This document shows, piece by piece, positions 36,701 through 44,582 of a DNA stretch of 64,000 nt. The notes beneath the pieces were generated by a model. The model saw nothing but the letters and a program-made list of their open reading frames with translations. It did not search any database and had not been told where the DNA came from. The stretch spans positions 1 through 64,000 of the forward strand of contig NZ_FOMT01000004.1 of NCBI RefSeq assembly GCF_900112695.1, written 5' to 3'. A program made the position numbers and the translations under genes. This DNA comes from Paenibacillus catalpae (lineage in GTDB: Bacteria > Bacillota > Bacilli > Paenibacillales > Paenibacillaceae). Every line of letters begins with the position of its first letter. Positions within the stretch are counted from its first letter, which is position 1.

Positions 36701-38084
36701 AGTCGCCTTTTTCCTTGGTAATAAGCTTCGCAGAAGTGTACTCGCTGCCTTGATGCTCTTCCTTCTTCGCTTTAATGCTCAGGACGTTACGATCGCCATC
36801 CTGTTCGATAACGGCATTATTCGGCGTGTAATATTCGAGTTCATTGTTATAGACAACGCCGGTATCCTGGACGGTCCATTTGCTTGCATCGATTGCCGGT
36901 TGGTTAAACTCATCGTTCCATACCAGCTGCCATTCGTTATCCGCGATAGTAGTAGGCGGAACGGGCTTTTCACCAGAAGTTGCCGGCGGGTTTGTTGTGG
37001 CAGGCGGATTTGTTGTTGAACCTGAACCGAGTGGCATCTCCGTCCCTGCGGCCACGGGCTTGTCATTGACGGTAACACCGTCAGCGTTCACCCGAAGCTG
37101 TTCCACCTTACTGTCTTCCGACCATTCGAAGCTTGCTCGCTGAAGGATTTGCACTTGCCCCGCAGCGGTTCCGTTCCTGAAAACAACACGCACAGGACTA
37201 CCCGGCTTGTTAATCGTGACATTGCCAAGCCTCGAGCTGTCAAAGACAACCGAGTGGCTTCCGCCGCCATTAATGACCGTCAAGCCTGTAACGGAAACAC
37301 CATTAAGCGTGACGTCGCCTTCCTTAATCCCTTCGGCAAGCAGCAGATTGCCATTCACGGTTGTACCTTTGATCGTTACGCCGGTCGACCGAATAATGAG
37401 GTTGCCTTCGACTTGCGGGGCCTCATGCACACCTGGTTTAGTAATTAGATCCCCAATCATGCCGGACAGGAGAACGGCTGATTCGGCACGTGTAATTGGT
37501 GCCTTCGGCTGAAGCTTTCCGTTATAACCTTTCATGTATTTCTCGCCAACCAAATGAGAAAGCGCTTTCTCCGCATAGCCGGAAACAGCCGCAGAATCCT
37601 TAAACTGTTGAAGCGCTGACGCCGGTTCCGTTCCCGTCGAGAGCCCAAATGCCCGGTCAATCATCACGGCAGCATCTTCTCTAGTAATGCTCGCATTTGG
37701 TGCAAAATGTCCGGAATCCACGCCTTGGACAATGCCGGACCCGCTTGCTCGCGTAACCGGGTCATAATACCAGGCATCCGGCGCTACATCTTTAAACCCG
37801 CCTGTCTTCTGACCGGCAAATCCAAATACACGGTCCAGCATGGCAATAAATTCTGCCCGGCTGATAGATAGGCCTGGCTTAAACTGATCATTCCCGTAAC
37901 CGCTTACAATCTCAAACGAAGCCATGCGTTCTACAGCGGATTTTGCCCAATGCCCTTCCATATCCTGAAACGCAGGCGCAGCAGCCAGCTCTTCGGCCTG
38001 AATTGTATTCCCGCCAATAAGCGGACTTAGGAAAGCAGCCAATAAACAACAAATTATCGATTGTGACAGCCATTTTTTAACCAT
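33795..38084 (-). CDS. SLH-anchored GH16 endo-beta-1,3-glucanase with multiple carbohydrate-binding modules
   Basis: A 1,429-residue surface enzyme: signal peptide (1-30); three SLH motifs (about 39-88, 96-148, 160-210); a repetitive, probably beta-helical region (about 225-345; alternating V/T/N/G such as VTLNGVSVTGLTVINGG); a Thr/Pro linker (about 350-378); GH16 (about 383-650) with GEIDVMELIGG near 497-507 (laminarinase-type E-x-D-x-x-E); then five beta-sandwich modules, four CBM4/9-like (NLLYNESF, NLIYNGTF, SLISNGGF, NLLQNGNF) and one CBM6-like. ATG 38084 is nine bases after AGGAGG, itself joined to a tandem hairpin element. It should degrade beta-1,3-glucan at the cell surface. Confidence 0.94.
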   Translation of the reverse strand: MVKKWLSQSIICCLLAAFLSPLIGGNTIQAEELAAAPAFQDMEGHWAKSAVERMASFEIVSGYGNDQFKPGLSISRAEFIAMLDRVFGFAGQKTGGFKDVAPDAWYYDPVTRASGSGIVQGVDSGHFAPNASITREDAAVMIDRAFGLSTGTEPASALQQFKDSAAVSGYAEKALSHLVGEKYMKGYNGKLQPKAPITRAESAVLLSGMIGDLITKPGVHEAPQVEGNLIIRSTGVTIKGTTVNGNLLLAEGIKEGDVTLNGVSVTGLTVINGGGSHSVVFDSSRLGNVTINKPGSPVRVVFRNGTAAGQVQILQRASFEWSEDSKVEQLRVNADGVTVNDKPVAAGTEMPLGSGSTTNPPATTNPPATSGEKPVPPTTIADNEWQLVWNDEFNQPAIDASKWTVQDTGVVYNNELEYYTPNNAVIEQDGDRNVLSIKAKKEEHQGSEYTSAKLITKEKGDWTYGKIVVRAKLPVQQGMWPAIWLLPTDEAHYGGWPASGEIDVMELIGGANKNRAFGTLHYDSVQADGSHGSDQGSYVLPEGQTFADDYHDFQLEWLPGVIRFYVDGQLYHEVRDWKTKGPGQPDYYTYPAPFDRPFYLILNLAVGGDWPGSPNSDFTADQMNVDFVRVYEYKNLDSWEDVTGNPPEPSPKREPQADGNLLYNESFNQSADVSGVPPYWQFLLNAGGVGQIAVVDDETKGKAAKVSIDNSGTEIYSVQLTQMPVYLQKGKKYKVTYDAKADSARSIMSKVNQFEKSWKNYSGEQSSNLTTDWQSYEYTFDMLESTDNNARFEFNLGKNATTVYFANVKLVEIGDASPQPEVPVERSALPDGNLIYNGTFDQGKDRLAFWSKTVAPDAGAQISVNNFLAFPVYERQLVVDVADGGADADAVTVSQPELMLEKNSEYGIYFEAKADAPREMKVDLASDHPVSFPGGNTVTLGPSLQTYSLEAIMGEGTDKAEAALKLLFGGESGKVYVDNVRLVKRGKPVTVSGYTHIPAASAWEMQGLQLENASEGGKNVAYMDEGDTLKYKFSVEHAAEYQFSARVASGQEQSQIHLRVKDETGAVVSQSSYDLGNTGGWQNYQTIYLDSAGLEAGHNYYLEFQGYDYNTLWVDLSPSLISNGGFDADLKGWDLSGNSISRSDTGELVAELPGTSVNWWDATLQQSRVNVEKGKTYRLEFDASASSSKNVQVVVSQSSGEFSKYLEDAAQLTADRKHYTYSFTMTSDSNPASVLVFGLGNPAENASAHTVSIDNVLLYEVNASADSGGQPTNVNLLQNGNFESGLEGWFSYTAAPGELSIAANNGKLEAAIGAVGDNSWDRQVIQEGFAVQQGYKYTFAFKAKASTARKLGLGIGWVDVPAGYAWHGYFGQQVDLTEEEQTYSFTFDVTDEGYNTSRVSFDMGNIAGGNAGNTTITISDVSLVNLGPI

Positions 38085-38097
38085 TCATTGTATCCTC

Positions 38098-38181
38098 CTA
38101 AAAAGAATTGTGGAGCAATTTTTGCTTCGTAAGCATTGGCTAAAAAGAATTGTGGAGCAATTCTTGCTTCGTAAGCATTGG
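38098..38181 (-). repeat. Tandem 42-bp hairpin element (two copies) before the SLH-GH16 gene
   Basis: Two 42-bp units (38098-38139 and 38140-38181) differ at one base. On the minus strand each holds TGCTTACGAAGCAA, then a hairpin AATTG-CTCCA-CAATT that continues into TTTTT. The last T-run joins AGGAGG, the ribosome-binding site of the GH16 gene. The same architecture recurs at 61768-61921. It may be an attenuator or a 3'-end protecting structure for the permease message. Confidence 0.8.
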
Positions 38182-38216
38182 CAAGGCCGCGTTGACGGCC
38201 CCGCCCTTTGCAATGG

Positions 38217-39095
38217 CTACTCTTTTACCGCGCCGATAACCATCCCTTTAACGAAGAAGCGCTGAAGGAACGGATATACGAGCAGAATCGGAAGTGCGCC
38301 GATAAAGATTTGCGCAGCCCGAACGGTCCGGTTCGAGATGTTCTCGAGCGCCTTCGGATCGACATTAATTTTGCTGAAATCCTGTTGGACGATGATTGTC
38401 TGAAGCAAGGAAGCCAGCGGATAGTCCTTGATGTCGCGCATGTAGATCATTCCGTCGAACCACGAGTTCCACTGGTACACCATCGTGAACAGCGACAAAG
38501 TCGCGATAGACGGCATCGACAGCGGAATGAACACCAGCACCAGCGTCTTTAGCTGCCCCGCTCCATCCAGATAAGCTGCTTCTTCCAGCTCCTTCGGCAG
38601 ACCGCGGAAAAAGTTCAGCATCAGAATGATGTTCCATACCGATACCGCACCGGGCAGAACAAGCGCCCAGATAGAATCCATCAGTCCAATCTTCTGAACG
38701 AGAATATAGCTTGGGATCAGGCCGCCGCTGAACAGAATCGTGAAGACAAAGATCCAGACGTACATCGAGCGTCCCCGGAAACTGTTGTCTTCCTTCGACA
38801 GCGGATAGGCAGTCAACAGGACAAGGACCATACCAATAATTGTTGCAAGCACAGTCCTAAGAACCGATACACCCAGTGAGTTCAGAAAGTTGGAATTGCC
38901 AAACGTTTTCTCATAAGCATCCGTCGTAAACCCGATCGGCCAGAAGCCTACGAGGTTCGAAGAAGCCGGCGCCATGCTGCTGAACGATACGGCCAGAATA
39001 TGAACAACCGGCAGGATACATAAGAGCGACAGAAGCCCAAGAAACACATAGTTGCTGATACTGAAAATTTTGTAGCCTAGCGTTTTGTGGTACAA
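38217..39095 (-). CDS. LplC/YtcP-type sugar ABC permease (locus C)
   Basis: A 292-residue permease with six membrane segments and EAA loop LEEAAYLDGAGQLKTLVLV. It ends with the family tail RFFVKGMVIGAVKE. It starts 14 bases after the LplB-type gene and pairs with it. By neighbourhood (GH16 enzymes, LplA-type lipoprotein) it imports beta-glucan oligosaccharides. Confidence 0.94.
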   Translation of the reverse strand: MYHKTLGYKIFSISNYVFLGLLSLLCILPVVHILAVSFSSMAPASSNLVGFWPIGFTTDAYEKTFGNSNFLNSLGVSVLRTVLATIIGMVLVLLTAYPLSKEDNSFRGRSMYVWIFVFTILFSGGLIPSYILVQKIGLMDSIWALVLPGAVSVWNIILMLNFFRGLPKELEEAAYLDGAGQLKTLVLVFIPLSMPSIATLSLFTMVYQWNSWFDGMIYMRDIKDYPLASLLQTIIVQQDFSKINVDPKALENISNRTVRAAQIFIGALPILLVYPFLQRFFVKGMVIGAVKE

Positions 39096-39109
39096 AATGG
39101 TGAACCCCC

Positions 39110-40078
39110 TTAGAAGACGCGATAATTCGCAAATTTATAGGCCATGCGGTAAGAAGTCGCAATGAGGATCGTAGCTACTACGGATTTGAATAATCCAACC
39201 GTCGTTGCGAAGCTCATCTTCCCGTTCAAAATCCCCAGCCGATAAACGAAGGTGTCGATAATATCTCCCTTCTCATACACGAGAGGGTTGTACAAGTTAA
39301 AAACCTGATCAAACCCGGCATTCAAAATATTGCCTATGGACAACGTTCCGAGCACGATCGTAATCGGCATGAGAGCAGGCATCGTAATGTGAATCGTCTG
39401 CTTCAGCCTTGTTGCCCCGTCCACTTCCGCTGCTTCATAAAGCGCCGGATTAATCCCTGCTAATGCAGCCAGGAAGACGATCGTTCCAAACCCGAATTCC
39501 TTCCACACATCACTGACGATCAGCGTGAACCGGAACCAGTTATTATCTCCGAGGAAGAAGATGGAATCAAAGCCAAGTGCCGTAACCGCCTTGTTCACAA
39601 GTCCTCCGTCAGGGGCAAGAATATCAAGCAGAATCCCTCCGAGAATAACCCAGGACATGAAATGCGGCAGATAAACGAGCGTCTGCGTAACACGCTTGAA
39701 GGCCATCAGCCGAACTTCATTCAGCAGAATCGCGAATAGGAACGGGACAAAAAGCCCTGCCGCCATTTTGAAGAAAGCAATCACTAGCGTATTCCAGATC
39801 ACCTGGCCAATATCGGGATATTTGAACAGGAACCGGAAGTTGTCCAGCCCTACCCATTCAGACCCGGTTAACCCTTTCCAAGGCTTAAAATCCTGGAACG
39901 CAATAACGATGCCGGCCATTGGAACGTACTGAAAAATAATGACAAGCACAAGCGCCGGCAGGAGCATCACGTGCAGGGGCCAGTTCCGTTTCATGTTCCA
40001 GCTTTTCCTTGAAACACGGCGTTTTTCTTGTGTGGCGGGTAGTTGTACAGCTGTTTCTTTCACCGCGGTATCCTCCAT
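39110..40078 (-). CDS. LplB-type sugar ABC permease (locus C)
   Basis: A 322-residue permease: a basic N-terminal tail (KRRVSRKSWNMKRNW), six membrane segments, the LplB hallmark FQDFKPWKGL and WVGLDNFRFLF, and EAA loop LYEAAEVDGATRLKQTI. It is the first gene of the operon, divergent from the kinase at 40215. A box shared with the lipoprotein promoter lies about 85-95 bases upstream. Confidence 0.94.
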   Translation of the reverse strand: MEDTAVKETAVQLPATQEKRRVSRKSWNMKRNWPLHVMLLPALVLVIIFQYVPMAGIVIAFQDFKPWKGLTGSEWVGLDNFRFLFKYPDIGQVIWNTLVIAFFKMAAGLFVPFLFAILLNEVRLMAFKRVTQTLVYLPHFMSWVILGGILLDILAPDGGLVNKAVTALGFDSIFFLGDNNWFRFTLIVSDVWKEFGFGTIVFLAALAGINPALYEAAEVDGATRLKQTIHITMPALMPITIVLGTLSIGNILNAGFDQVFNLYNPLVYEKGDIIDTFVYRLGILNGKMSFATTVGLFKSVVATILIATSYRMAYKFANYRVF

Positions 40079-40103
40079 GATCGAACAAATTTTTTACTAT
40101 GCG

Positions 40104-40113
40104 AGGTCGACCT
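40104..40113. promoter_or_regulatory. 10-bp palindrome in the divergent locus C promoter region
   Basis: AGGTCGACCT is a perfect palindrome about 26-35 bases before ATG 40078, in the gap between the permease operon and the kinase. It could be a repressor site or occur by chance. Confidence 0.25.
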
Positions 40114-40153
40114 GACCTTGTAATATAACGATTATAGCAACGCCGATTTTGGA

Positions 40154-40174
40154 TCTATATCCTAATATTGCAAC
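40154..40174 (-). promoter_or_regulatory. Candidate operator box and -10, permease operon promoter (locus C)
   Basis: On the minus strand GTTGCAATATTAG (40162-40174) is followed after two bases by TATAGA (40154-40159). Twelve of 13 box positions match the box before the lipoprotein gene (32843-32855). Orientation and distance to the -10 are alike, supporting joint control. Confidence 0.5.
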
Positions 40175-40214
40175 AACGATATTGATATTTTAACTATCTT
40201 AGGGGGGCTTCTAC

Positions 40215-41921
40215 TTGCTGCTGCGCTTCAATGTTTTTACGAAAATTTCACTTCTCGTGCTGCTTTTGCTCATCCCGGTACTCTCCCTGTACACCTATTC
40301 CAACCGGGAAAGCGTGCGGGTAATCGAGAATGAAATCCAGAGCGGCACAACGAATCGTTTGTCCTATTTCGCCTCCCAGGTCGAGTCGAATATCTATCAA
40401 TTATCCCTCTATGGCGTATCCATCGGACAAGATTCCAGTATTCAGGAATTTCAGCGCCCGGACTTCAAGGGGCAGCCTTATGAGCGAGTGAAGCTGAGCG
40501 TGGCGATACTGGAAAAAATGAATCTGTACAATGCGGCAAGCAAATGGCATTCCACGATTACGATTTATTTTCCGCGTACCGGAGACGCTCTCTCCACGGA
40601 ATATTACAATACGATCACTTATCAGGAGGATACGTTCACGAGGCCCTTCTCCAAGAATTGGGAATACTTGGGCGACAGCTTCGTCTGGTACGCAACAGAA
40701 CCAACAACAGCGATGTCAGATCCCCGTCATGCCAGGCTCATTACGAAAATCAGCTTTCCAATCACTCACTTGAAGACGATGCTTGACCAGAACAAGGTAA
40801 ATAACAGCGGTGATCCGTTCCTGTTCAATGCCAGTCAGGGTACGATCCGGAACAGCTCCGCCAATGGAGACACCATTTCCCTGCTGTCGCAGCAATTGAA
40901 GGATTCCAGGATGGGCGGCAGCGGAGGATTCCGGGCCGAGCTGGGTAACACGGAGTATTATGTCTCGTATATCAAATCAGGCAGTCTGGATTGGTATTAT
41001 GTGGATTATGTGCCGATGCAGCAGATTCTCAGCCCGATTACGAGCAGCCGGAATTTGTTTTATATCTCGATCGCGGTCCTGCTGGTCATGAGTATCGCGG
41101 TTGTATTCGTCATTTACCGAAGTGTTCAAGTTCCCCTGCTGCAGCTTGTCCGGGGTACCAAAAGACTGTCATCCGGCGACTTCTCCGTCCGGCTTCGCCA
41201 TTCCGGCAGCAACGAATTCAGCATTCTGCTAGGGCGTTTCAACATCATGGCCCAGCGGATTCAGGAACTGATCGAGAATGTGTATGAGGAGAAGCTGCGG
41301 CGTCGGGACGCGACGTTAAAGCACCTGCAGTCCCAGATCAACCCTCATTTTCTGTACAACTGCTTGTTCTATATCAAGAACATGGCGCGGATGAAAAATG
41401 AAAAGGCCGTCGTGGCCATGGCGTTAAATTTAGGGGAATATTTCCGCTACATTACGAGGTCTGAGAATGATGTGGCAACGATCCGCGAAGAGCTGAATAT
41501 GGTCACGAATTACTTGGAAATCCAGTCTCTCCGGCTTGAACGGATGCGATTTACGATTGAGGTGCCGGATGATATATTGGACAAGTCGATTTCCCGGTTA
41601 ACCCTGCAGCCGATAGTGGAGAATGCGATTATCCATGGATTAGAGCCGAAGGCGGAGAACGGCGAGATACGCATTCGCGGCTATGCGAAGGATGGCTTAT
41701 ACCGATTGATCGTAGAGGACAGCGGAGTTGGCATGTCTGACGAGGAAATCCAAGATCTGCAGCTTAGTCTGACCAAGCCGCTTGACAATAATATGGGCTG
41801 CGGAACATGGAACGTGCATCAAAGACTGATGTATCTGTTTGGAGAAGAAGCCGGCTTGTCCTATTCCCGCTCGGAATTAGGAGGAGTCAAGACGACCATT
41901 ACCTGGAGTGAAACAAGGTGA
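40215..41921 (+). CDS. YesM-type sensor histidine kinase (locus C)
   Basis: A 568-residue kinase starting with TTG at 40215, eight bases after AGGGGGG; no in-frame ATG is near and the first residues already form TM1 (8-26). An extracytoplasmic dCache-like domain follows, TM2 about 282-305, HAMP (QVPLLQLVRGTKRLSSGDFSV), His_kinase with QINPHFLYNCL near 375, and an ATPase domain with IVENAIIHGLE and DSGVGM. It is divergent from the permease operon and 27 bases before its regulator. Confidence 0.94.
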   Translation: MLLRFNVFTKISLLVLLLLIPVLSLYTYSNRESVRVIENEIQSGTTNRLSYFASQVESNIYQLSLYGVSIGQDSSIQEFQRPDFKGQPYERVKLSVAILEKMNLYNAASKWHSTITIYFPRTGDALSTEYYNTITYQEDTFTRPFSKNWEYLGDSFVWYATEPTTAMSDPRHARLITKISFPITHLKTMLDQNKVNNSGDPFLFNASQGTIRNSSANGDTISLLSQQLKDSRMGGSGGFRAELGNTEYYVSYIKSGSLDWYYVDYVPMQQILSPITSSRNLFYISIAVLLVMSIAVVFVIYRSVQVPLLQLVRGTKRLSSGDFSVRLRHSGSNEFSILLGRFNIMAQRIQELIENVYEEKLRRRDATLKHLQSQINPHFLYNCLFYIKNMARMKNEKAVVAMALNLGEYFRYITRSENDVATIREELNMVTNYLEIQSLRLERMRFTIEVPDDILDKSISRLTLQPIVENAIIHGLEPKAENGEIRIRGYAKDGLYRLIVEDSGVGMSDEEIQDLQLSLTKPLDNNMGCGTWNVHQRLMYLFGEEAGLSYSRSELGGVKTTITWSETR

Positions 41922-41948
41922 ATTAAATAATAGAGTAGGTGAAGCAGC

Positions 41949-43574
41949 ATGTTACAGCTCTTGTTGGTAGATGATGAACGATCTGTTGTTGAGACCCTTG
42001 CCGAGACGATTCCTTGGGAAGAGTGCGGCATTACCGTTGTTCACGAAGCGTTATCCGGCCCGATGGCCCTTCACATTATGGAGGACCATCAGATCGATAT
42101 TGTGATCACGGATATCCGGATGCCGGGGATGTCCGGTATTGAGCTAATAACGGCCATTAACAGCAAATGGCCTCATGTGAGGACTATTCTGCTTACCGGC
42201 TATGCGGATTTTGATTATGCCAAGCAAGCGATTGCCCAGAATACCTTTGATTACCTGCTGAAGCCGGTAAGCGACGAGGATCTGGTCGAATCCGTTCAGC
42301 GGGTTGTGAAGCAAATAAAGGACAAATGGGAGGAAGTTGCTTCGTATCAAAAGACGCTGTACACCTTAAACGAGAATCTCCCCCTGCTCCGTGCCAATAC
42401 GCTTAATGAGCTGCTGAGAGGAAGCCATTCCGCCGCGCTTCAGGACAAGCTGAAGCTGCTTGAGCTGCCTTTTGCAGACGGAGACAATATCTGTCTGATG
42501 CTTATTCGGATGGAAGAGCGTTTTGCCGAAATGCCTGGTCAGGACTCGGCGCTTATGGAGTATGCCATCTGTAATATAGCAAGTGAAATGATGCAAAAAG
42601 ATTATTATCTCTGGCATGCGCGCGATGCCCATGATTATATCGTGCTGATCGTCAAACCAAAGGATTCATCGAAGGTTGGGGCTGATGCCAAGAGTCTGCT
42701 TGAACGTTATGCGGCGCTGATTCAGACGAATGTTCAAAGTTACCTCAAAGGGGCTATCTCTATTCTTGTCGGTGGCTGGGGCCAGTTCCCCGGCCAGACG
42801 AAAGAAATCTATGAGCATGCCGTCACCTCCATGCGCAGGAAGATGGGCCACGGAAAAGGTTTGTTCGTAACCACCCAAGACACCGTTGAGACCGGAGAGG
42901 TTCATACAAATTGGTCTTTGTATGAGCCGCCTACTCTGATCAGCCTTCTGGATGCAGGACGGTTCGAGGATGTCGAGGCCAAGATCCGTCATATTTTCCG
43001 CGATATGCTGAATAAGGACAGCGGTCAGGATGTATCGGAGCAGCTGATTGAAGCTTATCATGTGCTGGCGGGGGCTTTTTCGTATATCATTCACAAGAAC
43101 GGAAAGACGTTGTCTGCGGTACTGTCAAGCGAGGCATTGAAGTTTTTCCATGCGCCAACGTATACGACTGCGACGCAGCTGATGGACTGGTCGATCCGCA
43201 TCCTGCAGGGCATCCGGGAAGATGCGGAGAAGGAGCTGAAGGATAATCACAGCTCGATTGTCCGCATGGTCCGGTCGTTCATCGATCTGAATCTGGCGAA
43301 GGATGTATCACTGCCTGCGATCGCGGATCATGTTCATCTGCATCCAGTCTATCTGTCGAAAATCTACAAAGCAGAGACCGGCGAGCCGCTGACGGAATAT
43401 GTTTACCGGCTGCGGATGGAGAAAGCAGCGTTCCTGCTTCGCACAACTCCCGCTAAAGTGTTCGAGGTCGCCGAGATTGTCGGCTATAACAATACCGCGT
43501 ATTTCATCCGCGTGTTTAAGAAGTTTTTTGATGCGACTCCCCAGGAGTATAGAGACGATGAAGGTCGGGGATAA
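41949..43574 (+). CDS. YesN-type response regulator, AraC family (locus C)
   Basis: A 541-residue regulator: receiver (1-120) with Asp8/Asp9, phospho-acceptor Asp55 (ITDIRMPG) and Lys in LLKPV, a middle region of unknown fold, and an AraC-type double helix-turn-helix (about 435-535; HLHPVYLSKIYKAETG, NNTAYFIRVFKKFF). AGGTGAAG precedes the ATG. It presumably activates the permease and lipoprotein promoters that share the TTGCAAT.TTAG box. Confidence 0.94.
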   Translation: MLQLLLVDDERSVVETLAETIPWEECGITVVHEALSGPMALHIMEDHQIDIVITDIRMPGMSGIELITAINSKWPHVRTILLTGYADFDYAKQAIAQNTFDYLLKPVSDEDLVESVQRVVKQIKDKWEEVASYQKTLYTLNENLPLLRANTLNELLRGSHSAALQDKLKLLELPFADGDNICLMLIRMEERFAEMPGQDSALMEYAICNIASEMMQKDYYLWHARDAHDYIVLIVKPKDSSKVGADAKSLLERYAALIQTNVQSYLKGAISILVGGWGQFPGQTKEIYEHAVTSMRRKMGHGKGLFVTTQDTVETGEVHTNWSLYEPPTLISLLDAGRFEDVEAKIRHIFRDMLNKDSGQDVSEQLIEAYHVLAGAFSYIIHKNGKTLSAVLSSEALKFFHAPTYTTATQLMDWSIRILQGIREDAEKELKDNHSSIVRMVRSFIDLNLAKDVSLPAIADHVHLHPVYLSKIYKAETGEPLTEYVYRLRMEKAAFLLRTTPAKVFEVAEIVGYNNTAYFIRVFKKFFDATPQEYRDDEGRG

Positions 43575-43577
43575 AGC

Positions 43578-43604
43578 AAAAAAGACCCCGAAGGGTCTTT
43601 TTTG
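43578..43604. terminator. Bidirectional terminator between response regulator and small membrane protein
   Basis: AAAAAAGACCC and GGGTCTTTTTT flank a short C-CGAA loop. A-run and T-run on both sides make it usable from both strands; the two genes converge here. Confidence 0.92.
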
Positions 43605-43635
43605 CAGCGGCTACTGCTGCCGTCCCGCAAAACGA

Positions 43636-43947
43636 CTAAGTAGTGTCGCTGTCGCCTTTTGGCTTGAATCGTCCGATAATGTCCCGCACATACTTGATTA
43701 TGATGGATAAGCCGCCTATAAAGAACAGGGTAATCAGCGTCCATTCCGTCGGGTCCAAGTTTACAATCGATATAAGGAAATATAGAGGATATACGTAGAA
43801 TAGAATGTCTTTTAGATAAGGAAGAAATGATGTCTTGAAGCTTCCCTCCCAGAACGACTTGGAAAAGGCTATCACGAAATCGATAATCATAAATCCGAAA
43901 ACGCCCCAGAACGTGTACTTAATCCAGTCGACAAGTGTAAATGTCAC
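43636..43947 (-). CDS. Small three-TM membrane protein, holin-like topology
   Basis: A 103-residue protein with three hydrophobic segments (about 5-27, 45-62, 65-88) and a basic C-terminal tail (IIGRFKPKG). It starts with GTG at 43947 after AGGTGGTG. Size and topology resemble small phage-type holins, but no lysis or phage genes are nearby and I do not recognise a family. Its 135-base upstream gap holds no other feature I can support. Confidence 0.55.
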   Translation of the reverse strand: MTFTLVDWIKYTFWGVFGFMIIDFVIAFSKSFWEGSFKTSFLPYLKDILFYVYPLYFLISIVNLDPTEWTLITLFFIGGLSIIIKYVRDIIGRFKPKGDSDTT

Positions 43948-44082
43948 TTCATCATCACCACCTTGCTACACCATATGCTTGGAAAGGTGACATGTTGATT
44001 AAAGCGCCCGGAACTTCTCGACTGGATTGTGTGAAAATTGACAAATTTCGAAACAAAAACCTAAACGGTTAAGGAGGGTTCC

Positions 44083-44562
44083 TTACGGACGGTTAGCCGC
44101 AAACCTTTTGAGCGTATTGATCGCATTGAAGTGGATGCCTTCATGGTACAAGGTATAGCTTAGAAACTCCCCAATAGTGCTTAAGGTCAAGCCGTTCCCT
44201 GTTGTAAGCGGGGATTGGACCTGCTCGTCCAAGCGATCGTGCAATTTTTTCTCAATGCGTACAGGCTGCTCGGCAAGCAGCTTCAGCAATTCATCGAGCG
44301 TTGGAAGCTGCTCCTCCTGCCAATCCGCGGGCTTTGTTCCTTTGGCAAACCACCGTTCAAAGTTGTCCGGCAATTGAAGGGGCTCACCTGCAAATTGGAA
44401 AGCGAATTTTTCCTGGATAACAAGGATATGGCCCAGATTCCATCTGATATTGTTGTTAAAGCCCTCCGGAATGTAATCCAGTGCTTGTTCCGACAAGCCT
44501 TGCGCTGCTTTAATCGTAACTTGGCGTACAAACGCGAGATGATTAAGTAACGTTTTGCTCAT
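44083..44562 (-). CDS. DinB-family protein
   Basis: A 159-residue four-helix protein of the DinB/YfiT superfamily, whose members bind a metal and include thiol-dependent S-transferases. Putative metal ligands are His in NLGHIL and both His of YHEGIH. The start ATG 44562 follows AGAGGGA; the frame to 44598 lacks a site. It is last in a run that includes a GNAT and a DUF1801 protein. In a bacillithiol-producing organism a thiol-linked detoxification role is plausible but not shown. Confidence 0.85.
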   Translation of the reverse strand: MSKTLLNHLAFVRQVTIKAAQGLSEQALDYIPEGFNNNIRWNLGHILVIQEKFAFQFAGEPLQLPDNFERWFAKGTKPADWQEEQLPTLDELLKLLAEQPVRIEKKLHDRLDEQVQSPLTTGNGLTLSTIGEFLSYTLYHEGIHFNAINTLKRFAANRP

Positions 44563-44582
44563 ATAATCCCTCTTTTCTCGTT

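Noticed and set aside
36012..37019. 335-codon plus-strand open frame inside the GH16 gene
   Set aside because: The opposite strand encodes the GH16 catalytic domain with its GEIDVMEL motif; the plus frame is a shadow.
38098..38181. CRISPR-like tandem repeat
   Set aside because: The units are contiguous without spacers, only two copies exist and no cas genes are nearby; each unit is a hairpin ending in a T-run.
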